Shown here: piece by piece, positions 35,721-47,698 of the stretch
Numbering within the stretch: the first letter of the stretch is position 1
How the letters are laid out: each line of letters starts with the position of its first letter
NCBI RefSeq assembly: GCF_963678635.1
Contig: NC_087062.1
Coordinates: 3,102,001 to 3,166,000 of the forward strand
Length of the DNA: 64,000 nt
Reading direction: 5' to 3'
Origin: Symsagittifera roscoffensis
Taxonomy: Eukaryota; Xenacoelomorpha; Acoela; Convolutidae
Translations under genes and position numbers: made by a program
Notes under the pieces: model-generated
The model's input: only the letters and a program-made list of their open reading frames with translations
What the model was told of the DNA's origin: nothing
The model's database searches: none

Positions 35721-36124
35721 AAAGAGTTTTGTAGATTGGAACCAATGAGTGATTCGACGCTCCCGCTACATCCACCTAATCAATTTTTTGAAAAACTGTA
35801 AGCATATCATCGAAAATTAACTGCCATTTTGCAGCTTCATTTCCATGTATCTTACCATGTACGACAAATTTTTCTATGCTTTTATTTTGGGTTGTAATTG
35901 AAAAGCAATTTTTTTTCTGAATATATCTGTTCTCGATATATCATTTTGGCAGGATTTCTTATCTAGATTTTTTTTGCAATGTGGTACAATTATGTATATA
36001 AAAAGTTGGGGGGAAAATTTGAACGTATCCAATGCCATTACAGGCTTTAAAAACTTTAAGGCGAACAAAAATAAATGTTTATATAATTTTCAAAATAAAT
36101 GTTTTTTTTGATGCGTTTTTCGTA

Positions 36125-36665
36125 AAGAAAGTAACGGAACGTTTGTGCTCGGGGTGGTTTTTTTTCTTCAGACAAATTTCGACTTTTAAACTAGCCCTTT
36201 TTGACAAAATTTTTTAAATCAATCAAAAAGTATTGTTGTCTTGAGTTTCAATTTATATAGATATTTCAAATGTGATCAATTTTCGTAAGGTTATGGGTTT
36301 TTAAAAATTGCCATTTTGGCCCATTTGGGACAATTGAGGCTCGATATTTTTCGCTATTAACGCTTAAGCGGAGATTTATTCCGTCTTAGAAATCGTTCCG
36401 AATTGGTTCAAGGAAGCTTATTTGCCATAAATCATTGGTTAATAGAAGCGAAATCTATCACTTTGTAATGTATATGGCGTGCGAGGGGATGGTTTTCTTC
36501 AAAAATCCCAAATTAAGACAAAATAACAGTTTTCGTTTTATTTTATTACATTTAATTTTTTTATGTTACTGTTGCTCCATAGACCTTAAAAAGCAATCGG
36601 AACATTCAGGGCTTCGCGCTCATACGAGCAGTCTTGCTACCGTTTGTTCTTCAAACTTGATGTGG
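36125..36665 (+). mobile_element. Family 7 (TGTTCCGACT) element, copy 1
   Basis: The left part carries GTAACGGAACGTTTGTGCTCGG and CAGACAAATTTCGAC. The middle has TTATTCCGTC... ATCGTTCC and GGTTCAAGGAAGCTTATTTGCC. The right end is TAGACCTTAAAAAGCAATCGGAACATTCAGGG. It is collinear with copy 2 at 36.7 kb and inverted copy 3 at 37.4 kb. No ORF; superfamily not assigned. Confidence 0.65.
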
Positions 36666-36714
36666 TTTCTCTAAGTTAAGGCTATTGTAAGCTAACAAAC
36701 GTTTCAGTTATTAT

Positions 36715-37245
36715 TGTTCCGACTTTCGTTACAAAAGTAACGTAATGTTTTTGCTCCGGTGGGCTTTTTTCTTCAGACAAATTTCGACTTTTTAACTAGC
36801 CAACTTTGACGGATTTTTTTTTAAAATCATTCAAAAGCTATTGCTTTCGTGAGCTTAAATTTGAAAAGGTAAATGTGAAATGGTAACCTGTGATCATTTT
36901 TCGTAATGTAATGGGGGTTTAAAGATTGGCATTTTGGCCAATTTGGGAAAATTAACGCGCGATGTATCCCGCTATTAAGGCGTAAGCGGAGATTTATTCC
37001 GTCATACAAATCGTTCCAAATTGGTTGAAGGAAGCTTGTTTGCAGAACTGAATTGTTACTAGGAGCCAAATCTATCACTTTGTACTCTATATGGCGTGTG
37101 CGGGATGATTTTCTCAAAAAATCTCATATTAAAAAACTTAGTTTTTTTTACATTTAACTTTTCGAGTTATGACAGCTCAATAGACCTTAAAAGGCAGTTG
37201 GAACATTCAAGGTTTCACCTCGATACCAGCAATTTTGTTTCAGGA
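36715..37245 (+). mobile_element. Family 7 element, copy 2
   Basis: It begins ATTGTTCCGACTTTCGTTAC and ends TTAAAAGGCAGTTGGAACATTC, so TGTTCCGACT acts as inverted end. It follows copy 1 directly in the same orientation, an accidental or tandem pair. The body is non-coding. Confidence 0.7.
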
Positions 37246-37399
37246 GATATTTTATACATTAAATTTAAATACATTCAAATTTTGCACTAGCACTACGGTT
37301 ACATATTTGGGCCACGATGCAGAAACTCTAGGTTTATTCAAATATCCTCTGCGAATCGCAGAAACGTTAATTAAGATAAACAAAACTGCTCGTATTAGA

Positions 37400-37900
37400 G
37401 CAAAGCCCTGAATGTTCCGACTGCGTTTCAAGGTCTATGGAGCAGGAATAATTTTAAGAAATTAAATGCAATAAAATCAAAGGAAAAAAATTTAAATTTG
37501 TGATTTTTTTGAAAATCATCCCCCCATTCGCCATAGAAAGTACAAAGTGATATATTTTGCTCCTAGTAACAAATGAACAATGGCAAATAAGCTTCCTTTA
37601 ACCATTTCGGAACGATTTCTAAGACGGATTAAATCTCCGCTCACGCGTTAATAGCGCGAATAATATTGCGCGCTAATTGTTCCAAATTGGCCAAAATGGC
37701 AATCTATAAACCCCCATAACATTACGAAAAAAGATCACAGGTAGAATATCTTTTTAGGTATGAGCTTAAAGCAACCGTACCTTTTGAATCAAAAAAAATT
37801 CCGTCAAAAACGGCTAGTTAAAACGTCGAAATTTGTCTGAGGAAAAAAACTACCCGAGCACAAATATTCCGTTACTATCGTTACGAAGACGGAACAAAAA
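37400..37900 (-). mobile_element. Family 7 element, copy 3 (inverted)
   Basis: Inverse complement of copies 1 and 2: it starts CTGAATGTTCCGACTGCGTTTC and ends AATATTCCGTTACTATCGTTACGAAGACGGAACA. The cluster of three at 36.1-37.9 kb suggests insertion into each other's neighbourhood. From 37901 to 38620 I see only a further end-like GGAACACTTAATTTTCGCC at about 38130. Confidence 0.7.
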
Positions 37901-38624
37901 TTTACAGTTCTTTTCACATAAAGCATTTTTTGTTTTTGTTTTCTGTGCTTCGCAGAGGATCTATGAAAAGCTAAATAACCTGTCTTAACATTGCCCGCTT
38001 CTCCTTATTCCCCAAATTCCAGACTGAGTTATTTTGAGCGGAAGCTTCTATTGCGACTCGAGGTCGTTTTGTTGCGTCTAAAAATTTCACGTACTTCAGT
38101 TGCCAATATTGCAGCATTTTTAATGGCATTCGGAACACTTAATTTTCGCCCTGATTCGACCAGTCATTTTTTAATAGAGACCTTTTTCTTTTCATATTCG
38201 CTTCTTGTAAAATTTTGATATCAAAAGTTAAAAACTAAGAGACATAAAAAGCAAATACAAACTGAAATATGAAAAAATGAGATATGGATAGAAATTAGTC
38301 ATTTCACCGTCAACTTGCATACAATTTAGCACAAATTTTGAAGTGTTCCGTCTGGCAAAATTTCTCTGTTGTGTTCTCTGTATCTCTTGGCTGAACTCCG
38401 AGTAGGGAAATCCTAGACAAATTTTTGTCAGACTTTCGGCTCTCCGTCGGTTTTCCGTACTGTTGTTGTTCTAAATAGTAACAGCACGAGTTAAAAATAG
38501 ATGAGAAACAAAATTTTGTCAAATTTAGAAAAACAGCGTTCGTCGAAGCAACTCTACATAGAAAAAAGATAATGGAACCAGTTCAAAACAAGTATTTATT
38601 ATATCCATTATTTTCTTGATAAGC

Positions 38625-39480
38625 TACCCGGGTTGATCTCCATACAACGAAAATGCTTGTCATAAAATTCCATAAATCAAGTGTGTGGAAAAATACTTGT
38701 CATACAAACTTCATACAATTTCGAAAAATGGTTGAAAAAAGATATAAACTAACTTCTGCGGCTGTTTGATTCTAGTAAAACAGTCTGATGATAAAAAACG
38801 AGGTTTTCGTTTTGAAAAAAAATGCTTATCAGACATTTCCCATATTTTGAAATTGGATGTCTTGCATTTTGAATTTTTTTGATGGCGACACAAAATAATT
38901 TTGAAGTAATTTTGAAATTTCCGAAAAAATTTTCGGTTTTTTTCAACCGCAAATCGAGTTTTGTACAAAAACAAACATTTTCCAAATTTTTTTTGCATGC
39001 TTAACGTAGTCCTGGGTACGATAATGTTGGGCTTTTTTTCCTTTTCGCTATATAATTTTTTCAATAACGCTGAAAACTCCTATTTTTTTTTGTATGGCGT
39101 GTTTATGTATGCCATACAAAAATCATCGTTTTTACAATAATCATCGTTGAAAAAAAAACTTTGCCAAAACTTAAAAGTTTGTTACTTTCGTGTTATCATT
39201 TGTGAAAGACAGCTCTAAGACAATTCAGGTCATTTTCTAAGCATTGTAAATGCAAGACTGCCCAACCTTTGGTACTTGTAGTTAACCAAGGACTTTGTCA
39301 CTTGTGCTCGGTTACAAACACAATCCAATTTCTTTCAGAAATTAAATTTCGAAACAAAAATCAACTTTTTGGTATATGGAAAAATGCTTATTATAGAGAT
39401 TACCTATCATACAAGTTTCTGTACGCATGGTATTGTATGAAATTGTATTACAAGAAGTTTCTCATATATTTATGGAGAAG
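38625..39480. mobile_element. Family 6 element, long copy
   Basis: It starts ACCCGGGTTGATCTCCATAC. CATACAATT/AATTGTATGA words cluster near 38660-38730 and again at 39400-39450. The core at 38980-39020 has GCATGCTTAACGTAGTCCTGGG, the inverse of the landmark at 18050. The right end is not clear. The 132-codon frame at 39269-39667 crosses its edge and is not a gene. Confidence 0.55.
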
Positions 39481-40710
39481 AATAAATTTAACTTATAAAG
39501 CAGTTGCTCTTCCTCGCCTCCAATCTCAAAGAATACCAGTTTATACTAGATCTATTGAGACTAAAAAAAATAAGAGTAAGACTACAATCGGTATTAGACT
39601 AAGAAGTTGCACGAATCTATCCGGCCGAAAAAAAGACAGCGTGACCTTATCCGAAATTACTCCATAAGAAAGCCACCCCGGACTTAAACTCAAAATTAAA
39701 TGAAAATGACACGATCTAGCTGTGCACGCCAATCAAATGCCTATATCAGTCGGGGCTAGATAACTTCGAAAACACGTGGCTTAGCATATCCAACACTTGT
39801 TCTAAAAAGCATCGCTTAGCGTACTGCAAATTAATTCAAAACATGTCTCTGAATCATTTTTTTTGAAATTTTTCCCTTACTGTTTTTTACCCAAAAAGTA
39901 TATCCATGAAGTTTACTGGCTTTGTAGTTCAAAGCAGATTCGAAGCTATTTTATCGTGTTAAAGGCGTCAAAACAAATCAAAGTTGCCAAAGTAGATGGG
40001 GTGTATTTCTATTTGGTCAATTTTTAATTTTCTCAACCTCTGACTTTAGCTCAAAGTGAAAAACTTTAGAAAACCACTTTTTACTACAAACAACTAAAAC
40101 ATGGAAAAATTTGTAGGGCAAAAAATTTGTCGGTTGTTTAAACATTTGCGTGCAGCATGTTTCTGTGCTACACTTGAAAAACTACTGCATTATTTGAAAA
40201 AATTGTGCACTATTTGAAACACTAGTGCTAAATGTGACATAATGGCACAGTGTTTTTCCTAGAATAAACAAACAAACGAACTAGAAAGTGAAAAGACCCT
40301 ATTAGCATGAAACGTTGTTAGAATTTGTTTTTTCTTCAAATTTCTTTTGTGTTTCATATCAGATAAGCAACAGCAGCTCTTTTTTCTTCCCTCCTGTTGC
40401 AAAATTTTAAAACTAAATTATCCGTTCACATTGTCCGATTGTTTCAAAAAATGGCCTCTCGACTTTCTCGGCCGTGACAATTATATGTGGTTTTCATAAT
40501 TAAACTTGTACTACCTCTCTTTAGACCATGAAATTGATGCTTCTGTGAGATGCGGGAAAAGGAAAAAGAGGCACTACAGCTTATTTTGCATTTCGAAGTT
40601 TGTTCAAATCTCAACACTATGTGCCTCGGTTTGATACAAAGTTTTACGATGCAATACAGCTGTTCCTCATCCGCTACAAGAAGACTTTATGCAAGATGAA
40701 AAGTTAATAT
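39481..40710. other. No recognisable gene
   Basis: I found no domain-bearing frame. Near 40480-40580 there are words shared with 11960-12060 (TTTCATAATTAA, GAGATG then GGGAAAAGGAAAAAGAG), so part of it belongs to the same old repeat as the DNA around the tRNA gene. Confidence 0.45.
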
Positions 40711-40932
40711 GGTTCTTTTCCAGTTTCCCACCCCCTCGTAAAATTTCAATATAAAGCGGTTCAAAAATTGTTCACACGGCATTTTGCATGTAAGAAAGGT
40801 TGTGAAAATTTGTTTATATGTTCACGCTGACACGTTTCAATGCATTTTATAACATGAAAAAACCTTTCAAATAAGTTTTCTTATATTAGATTTCCGAAAA
40901 AATCAAAGGGGGGGGGGAACTGGAAAAGAGCC
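40711..40932. mobile_element. MITE family 3 copy, 222 bp
   Basis: The ends GGTTCTTTTCCAG and CTGGAAAAGAGCC are inverse complements. The flanks GTTAATAT and GTGAATAT agree in 7 of 8 bases. The body contains TTCAAAAATTGTTCACACGGC and ACGCTGACACGTTT, shared with the next copy. No ORF. Confidence 0.8.
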
Positions 40933-41243
40933 GTGAATATGACTAATTGATAAAATTTTGAATTTAAGTAGAAAATTTTAAATGAAACAATTTTGGTCTC
41001 CTTTTCTTTCCCCCACTGCAAATTTTCATAAGTATTTTTCAGTTCTCTATGTCCGATTGTTTAGAAAATAGCCCTTTTTTGTTTAAAATTTTACTTTGCT
41101 AAGTGCCTGGTTTATGTCAACTGACATAACCCCCTTTAAGAGGAGGGTGCAGCTTGTGTGCAGTTTGTGCAGTTTTGCGAGGAGGGGTGCAAACTAATTT
41201 GGATTGTTTGGATATCTTTGACTATTCACTTTATCCCGTCATC

Positions 41244-41472
41244 GGCTCTTTTTCCTGTTTCCCATTCCCCTCCTTAAATTTCAAAAATAACTTTGTTCAA
41301 AAATTGTTTACTCGGCATTTTGCATTTAAGAAGTTGCATGCAAAAAGTTGTCCACCTGTGCACGCTGACACGTTTTAGTGCAGTTTATAAGATGAAAAGT
41401 CATTTTAAATAGACTTGTTTATTTTGAATTGCAGAATAAATAAAAGGGGGGGGGGGGACTGGAAAAAAAGCC
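41244..41472. mobile_element. MITE family 3 copy, 229 bp
   Basis: The ends are GGCTCTTTTTCCTG and GGAAAAAAAGCC with G/C runs inside. The flanks CCGTCATC and CCGTCACG agree in 6 of 8 bases. It lies 311 bases after a sister copy in the same orientation. The frame 41154-41378 over it is not a gene. Confidence 0.78.
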
Positions 41473-42065
41473 CCGTCACGTTACCCACTAAAAGTGAATC
41501 CATTTAAAATAATAATGTAACAGTATGGTTCAATGGTTCAACAGTAATAAAGGGTAGAGTTAAAGAGATTCTGATTTTACTCAATAAATGCTGATGACGC
41601 TTCAAAAAGATTCAGACCTAAATAAACGTGATGATAAAAATCAAATTGAAGGATGATAATTGGGTTAGAAAATAAAATCAATATATATTTGTCATGGCCT
41701 TATTAGTCTGCATGCCAACTTTTTTCTTTTTTAAAAATCGGACTGGTAAAAATTCGCAGGGGGAGGGAAAAATAGCCTGGATTTTCTCTACGGGGGCTGA
41801 CATTTTTTTAGATTTCCTTGAAGATTAAAATTTTTTCTTTTGTCTTGATTCAATTGAAATTCACTGTTAATGTTAGGAAGACCCTATGTCGGCAAAAAAA
41901 TCTTCGCTACAGGAAATTTGAAAAAAGGTTTGAAATTTGAAAAAGGCAGTTTTTGAAGGATTTTTGCATGCACCCCCACACGAAAAAAAATGATCGATTG
42001 GAACCGAAAGCGCTTGTAGAAAATCTTAAATATATGGCTGAGATTTTCATTGTGAACAAACTAAC

Positions 42066-42142
42066 GGATCAAATTGAGCAATCTCCAAACCCCCCCCCCC
42101 CCGAGAATGGGGGGGGGGGGAGAGAAATTGCTCAATTGATCC
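42066..42142. mobile_element. Minimal 77-bp palindromic MITE of family 1
   Basis: It consists of little more than the two family 1 ends back to back: GGATCAAATTGAGCAATCTCC, a C-run, a short spacer, a G-run and AATTGCTCAATTGATCC. AAACTAAC flanks it on both sides (42058-42065 and 42143-42150), an exact 8-bp duplication. So a near-perfect hairpin of end sequences alone was mobilised. From 41473 to 42057 and 42143 to 43876 no gene is supported. Confidence 0.85.
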
Positions 42143-43884
42143 AAACTAACTATTGATCTTCATACCTGACTTGGTAACATCACACGTTCAGCCATAGCCT
42201 TAATAACACGTAAGGCAATTGAAAAAATGAAAAAATGGAAAGTTTGAAGAGAGCTCTTCAAAAAAGCTCAAAAATCCGCCACCGCAAATTGGTAAAATAG
42301 TTGAAAAAAGGCAAATAATTGAAGAAATGCAGACAAAACATTTTTAAAATACGTTTTTTGCTTACCTTTGCCCACAGACAACTATTAAAATTGCAATTAA
42401 AGTTACTACGATAAAAGGAACCATGAGATAATATGGATTAATATTTTGCAAAAAACCCCGATTTTCTAAAAGGGGCAGAGTTTTGTTTCTAATAGACATG
42501 TTCCTACCAGAAAGTTACTCTTTCAAGCAAGAAAATAATGCTACTGCCTCCCAATTTTCTTCCCAGGCGGCAGTTCAAATGGAAGTAATTTTATGAAAAC
42601 CCGGATAAAATTTCCAGTCAGGAAATTACAAGAATAATACGTCAGGGAAAATTTAAAAAAATCCGCAATTGGGGCAAGCTACCACAACATCTGTGCCACT
42701 AGTTCCACTGGATTTGCATGAAGCAGAGAAAATGACGTGAGAAAAATTAAAGAAAAGGCTGAAAGTGTGTTTTATAATTTTCTTATGTCTTACACTCGAA
42801 AAAAAAGATGAGAAAAATTTTCAGTTCAAATTGATTAAATTGAAAGCTGACTTATCAGTCAATTTTGAGGTGTCATTTTACCCGAACAAAGTCCCCAAGC
42901 TACTAACCAATCCATAATATATAGTTGCTGGTAAATAAACATTCTGTAAGATAGCATCAGGCTACTTTTGTGGTGCTGAAACTCGTTCTAATCAATTCAC
43001 CCTTTCTTGTTGTTACCCCCCCTAGGGATTTTCAGTCCCGCCTCTCCCCCTCCTCCGCCTTCCTTTTCAAAGTTTATTAATTTTTCAATACTTAAGTTTT
43101 AAAAAATAATAAAAATCGTTACATGTGCAGTGTCTAAGATTATTGCACGGACTGATATTTTTGCGATGGCCGTATTTTTTTACATGAACTTTCGCTTCGG
43201 TCGTATCGCCTTTTTGAGTAGCAGACAAGCACCCACTCACCTGGAATTCAAATCTTCACTTATCCTTAATTCATCGGTACTAGCAGTAAACATAACTAAA
43301 TATTATGAAAACCGTCACCGATGAATGCAAAAAAAATACCGTGCTTACTCGAAGAATTACAGATAAACAAAAAAGATATGTCATTACACAACGTAGCCAA
43401 AACAGCCTCTTACCGATAGCCGCACTGACAAAATGGATTGAGATAGCTTTATAGAATGAGTTCCGCAACAAATATTTGAGAATCCATGTAATAAAGAATG
43501 TGCAGAGATTATTCGTACTTATAAGCAGAAAAGTGTGTTATGTTAAAATAACGCACCTAGGCCTCGTAATGGCTTCATAAATATTTTAGATATACTTAAT
43601 TATTATGATCGCTCCAAACTTTTGACAAAAACTTTGTACTTAAGAAAAACCTCCGTCTGTCCGTCCGTGAAATTTTTCCAGTTTTTCACCCACTTCATTT
43701 TTTCTTGAAACTTAATTTACAAATTTGTAGTTAAAATTAGTTTCGTGCTCTCAGTTGTATTGAAACGTTTGTAGTGTTAGCGTGATTAATTGAACAAATC
43801 CTTAAAACATTTCTCACGCGCAAATTGCCGTATGAAATTTTTTTTGAAAACTTTATTTCGTTATCTTACTTATGAAAACTGAAA

Positions 43885-44475
43885 GGATCAATTGAGCAAT
43901 CTCCCCCCTATTCTCGCGTGGGGGGGAGATAGCTCAATAGGTACTTGAGACATGCTTATAACTACTTGAAAATAGTTTGAATGACATGAAATCATAAACC
44001 ATATTTTCCAACGACTGTGGAAAGCCAAAATTTACAATATCAAAGCTCAAAAGTTTTTATTCAAATAGAAAAAAAGAATCAATAAATCAGGCATAAAAAG
44101 CGACTTTTTTCTTTCTTAAAATGACAAAAAGCTTTTGCGTACAACATTAAGGTGCTGCGGAGAACCGTTTTTGCTATTCAGATACAAGGCTAGATCACCA
44201 ACCCTGGTATATCGCTTTCCTCGATGAGGCTATGGTCGCCTATACAAAAACTTGCAAAAAAAAGATTTTTTTTCATAAATTTCGGGGTTTTTTTTCAAAA
44301 TTTTTCACGATACTCATATAAAAAAAATTTCAGTCGGTCAAATGATTGCGTGCTATAAGCAAAACATCCATCTACTTCTGTTTGCTGACGTCTTTTTGAA
44401 GGGTTTATTCGTTTTTGCTGGGGGGGGGAGATAGCTCAATTGGTCATTACGGGGGGGAGATTGCTCAATTGATCC
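43885..44475 (+). mobile_element. MITE family 1, 591-bp copy
   Basis: The ends GGATCAATTGAGCAATCTCC and its inverse complement are intact. AACTGAAA occurs immediately before (43877-43884) and after (44476-44483), an exact 8-bp duplication. A second inverted motif, GGGGAGATAGCTCAAT, lies just inside each end. It is inverse to the 9327-9818 copy and about 100 bp longer. No transposase. Confidence 0.88.
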
Positions 44476-44483
44476 AACTGAAA

Positions 44484-45964
44484 ATTTTTGAATCCAGAAA
44501 ACTTGTAAGTTTAGTATGATCTTAAATCAACTAAAGTGCATCGGGCTCTGTTAAAGTGAATCAACTAATTAAAGTAAAAAAAACTCAATTATAATGGATT
44601 TTAGTGGTTTAAAATGTTGTCAATATTTATTGATTCTCTTGTCGCAGAAAATGAAGTGGATTATAAATCGATCATGATCCATTATTTTCACAATTAAAAA
44701 CTCATGAATAATCAGTTTGTAATCCATCAAGACTAGTTTTGTTTGGCGTATGTATAAGTTTTGTTAAAAAATTCTGACCGCACGGCTTTCTCGAGTTCTG
44801 AATCTTCAACTACTCAAATAGGGGAATGAAGGGTAAGCAGAACAATCATGGTGTTTTGTAGGTGGTAGACGGACGTGAAAGAGCGAGGGCGATAAACAGA
44901 ACGGCGTTGGCAACGTAAACGTGTTAGTAAACATGGGTTGAACTGAAAGTAAGGGACTGTAATAATTAGTAAAATTTCTAATTTTTAGTAGGTTTCTAAA
45001 CAAACTGAAGTTAAAATACTAGAAGTAAAAAAATAAGGTAAAACCTTAGAAACAACTTGAAATGGACCAAAATAACACCCCCCCCCCCACCAAAGCCGTA
45101 GGAAGATGGGGGGGAGGAGGATGTTAACTTTGAGGCACTTAGCATAGCGATTACGGGTGCCATTGTAGTACCACGTTAAAGCTTTAGACGCAAAAACGGC
45201 CTTCAGTCCCAAAAAAAGAGCTTGCTCAAGAAAAAAACTCAGTCTAGAATGTGGGGAAATAAGAGAAACGGACGATGCTTAGACAGGCTAAATAGCCGTT
45301 CATAGATTCTCTGGGAATCGCAGAAACCACAATTACAACTTGGTTCTAAAATAAGAATTTTCAGCCAATCAGAATAGAGCATTTTTTATGCAGCGCTTAG
45401 CAAATTTAATGCAAATTAAGTGCTCTGATGGAAGATCTCTCAACTTGGTCTATCTGGAGGGGGGCTTACAGTGTTAATATTCATGAACCACAACTAAAAG
45501 TCAAAAATGCCTCTACAACTCTGAAAAAAAATTGACTGCAATCAAAATATAAAAATCATTTTGTTGCTTTATTAATTGTAGTAATAAATTTTAAATCCAT
45601 TAAAATCAATCAGTTATTTTCCACTTTTAAGGAGACTGGCAATGAAACTCAATCATAATCAGTTTTTCATAGAAATCCATAGAAATCTAGCGGGATACTT
45701 AATTTTATTTCCCAGCTAGTCATGACAAACGAGAGTCGATCGAGTCAAAAAACTATGCTAATAATTTGTTCAAAAATATTAGCATAAAAATCAAGGTTTA
45801 AAATCAGTTTGAATCAACTTAATTCAATTTAATTGAATTCAAATTGATATAAATAGAGATCCAAAATCTCTCAAGATCATTGCTATATATAAAGTCAAAA
45901 AGTTTGATTTAAATCGTACCTCAAAAAAGAAACAGAAGTCTGGGTTAGTGTATTTAAAGTCAAG

Positions 45965-46003
<39 letters not shown>

Positions 46004-46519
46004 GAGGGGGGGTGTTGGGTTGGAAACTAGGGAATCGCAAACGCTTCCCCTTTTTTTGTCACTGTGCTATCAGGTGATCAAACGTTAAATTGTGTCTAAA
46101 AACTCTTTCGGTTGCGAGAAGGTGGGACATCCTAATCCACCCCTGATATGAGATGAAGGCGTCACCATTCAATCAAATAAAACCATTTTTCTGAGCGGAG
46201 GGTAGAAAAACTTAGCAAACTTAAGGTTTTTGTTGGGAGAGCTCGGAAAATAAATATGCTGGACCAAAAGAAAGGTAGACAAACTTTTTGAAATCCACCG
46301 CCTCAAGAATACGCTAGACTCGCTTTCTAAAGGTCATCTTATCATTAGCTACACTTCATTATTGTTTTCAAACAAAAGTTTGTTCATACCAAATTGATCA
46401 AGTCTATCGTTTTTTTTCAGACCAAGCTAATTTATTTTACTGATCAATAAAATTAGCTTCGAGTTTTTTGTACATTGTTAAGTCTTTTACGCAAAAACGT
46501 GTTACTTCATGTCAGAAAA
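44484..46519. other. Non-coding stretch with a GT microsatellite
   Basis: A (GT)17-like run spans 45967-46001. The part 46140-46335 resembles a decayed family 2 element (GAGAGCTCGGAAAATAAATATG and CTCAAGAATACGCTAGA). G/C runs near 45075-45120 recall MITE ends, but flanks were not resolved. The last 150 bases are presumably the promoter side of the sulfotransferase gene. Confidence 0.5.
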
Positions 46520-47698
46520 ATGAGGATTGATAAGAAACTATGGCTTATTGCTTCGATTTTAACCATCTCAATCATTTATGTGATTTGGGATGACTTTGCT
46601 TTCCTTTTCCCTTTTTCTTCGAATTCAGACAATTATGAAACCTCACAAGTGAATTTTTGCGCAAAACAAGATCCAAAGCTGAAATTTTACCTTGCGAAGA
46701 ATATAAAATGCGCCTCTACAACTTTAGCAGGTATTTTCACCCAAATTGCGACCCATTACCACAAATATGAGATCGTAACCAAGGACGATGTCGACTATCG
46801 CGATTCGAAGAAAAACCGGAACGCGAATGGATACTTTCTGCAACATCACATTTTGAGATCGGACCATTTTCAGAAATTGTTTCCCAAAAAAGATGTCATT
46901 TGGGTGTCATCAGCACGCGAACCCACGTCACAGGTTTTATCCTACATAAAATTCAAGCATCTTGAAAAACAGTTCACCCCCGAAGCTTTCAACTACACTT
47001 ACAAGAATACAAAAAGCAAAAAACCGATTAAAAAAGGCAGAGCAGTTTTTTTCAAAAACAAAGGCTCAAAAATAATTCTAGGAGACGAATGTTTGGATCT
47101 GGATTTTGGCGAAAAGTTCAAAAAATGTACCAAGAAAATTATGGATTTGTTTGATGTTATAATACCGGTTGAAAAATTGAACCAAGGTCTGGTTGTTTTG
47201 CACAAAATGTCGTGTCTACCTTTGTCAGATTTTGCTTATATCAAAAAGAAAGAAAGTAAAACTGATTTCCAATTATCGCCACAGAATTTATCAGTGTTGA
47301 TGGAATACCAGAAAGCGGACCAGTATTTCTACGAAGAGTCTGTCAAGAAATTTGACGAATTTTTCCACGAATTCCAACGCTCTTTTTGTTCAAGTTACAA
47401 CTGCGAACTCGAAGTTTCACTTCTAGAAGAGGAAAACGAACAACTGAAAAAAGAGTGCGGCTTAGTAAGAATTGATTCAATTGACGGAAAACACGAATCG
47501 TACACTTATGACTGGGAAAAGTTGGAAAACGACTATCCTCTAGCAATGCGGTGTATGTCCTTTCTGTTTGACCACGAGTATCATTGGCTGTATAAAATCC
47601 ACAACAAACACGTGTCGCAAAAGAAACAAGACAAATATTATGAAAAAGTAGCCCCAATTTGGCTCAAAGAGTTCAAAGAGGCAGAAGGCTTCTTCTAA
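46520..47698 (+). CDS. Gal-3-O-sulfotransferase-like type II Golgi enzyme
   Basis: A single exon encodes 392 residues. I start it at the ATG at 46520, because the frame upstream lacks an ATG. A hydrophobic segment at about 7-30 after a short basic tail fits a type II Golgi signal anchor. The 5'-phosphosulfate-binding region is at 57-70 (Y-L-A-K-N-I-K-C-A-S-T-T) and the 3'-phosphate-binding region at 129-141 (V-S-S-A-R-E-P-T). H109-H110 precede it, and the F-D-V-I-I-P-V-E-K-L plus L-V-V-L-H-K-M segment at about 211-230 matches the Gal3ST family pattern. Such enzymes transfer sulfate from PAPS to position 3 of galactose on glycolipids or glycans; the acceptor here is unknown. The usual Lys of the 5' loop may be the one at 60 or 63. 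The C-terminal 90 residues are acidic/aromatic and less recognisable. Confidence 0.82.
   Translation: MRIDKKLWLIASILTISIIYVIWDDFAFLFPFSSNSDNYETSQVNFCAKQDPKLKFYLAKNIKCASTTLAGIFTQIATHYHKYEIVTKDDVDYRDSKKNRNANGYFLQHHILRSDHFQKLFPKKDVIWVSSAREPTSQVLSYIKFKHLEKQFTPEAFNYTYKNTKSKKPIKKGRAVFFKNKGSKIILGDECLDLDFGEKFKKCTKKIMDLFDVIIPVEKLNQGLVVLHKMSCLPLSDFAYIKKKESKTDFQLSPQNLSVLMEYQKADQYFYEESVKKFDEFFHEFQRSFCSSYNCELEVSLLEEENEQLKKECGLVRIDSIDGKHESYTYDWEKLENDYPLAMRCMSFLFDHEYHWLYKIHNKHVSQKKQDKYYEKVAPIWLKEFKEAEGFF

Noticed and set aside
39269-39667. A 132-codon plus-strand frame
   Set aside because: Its first third overlaps the family 6 repeat, and the rest is basic sequence without motifs. No gene structure supports it.
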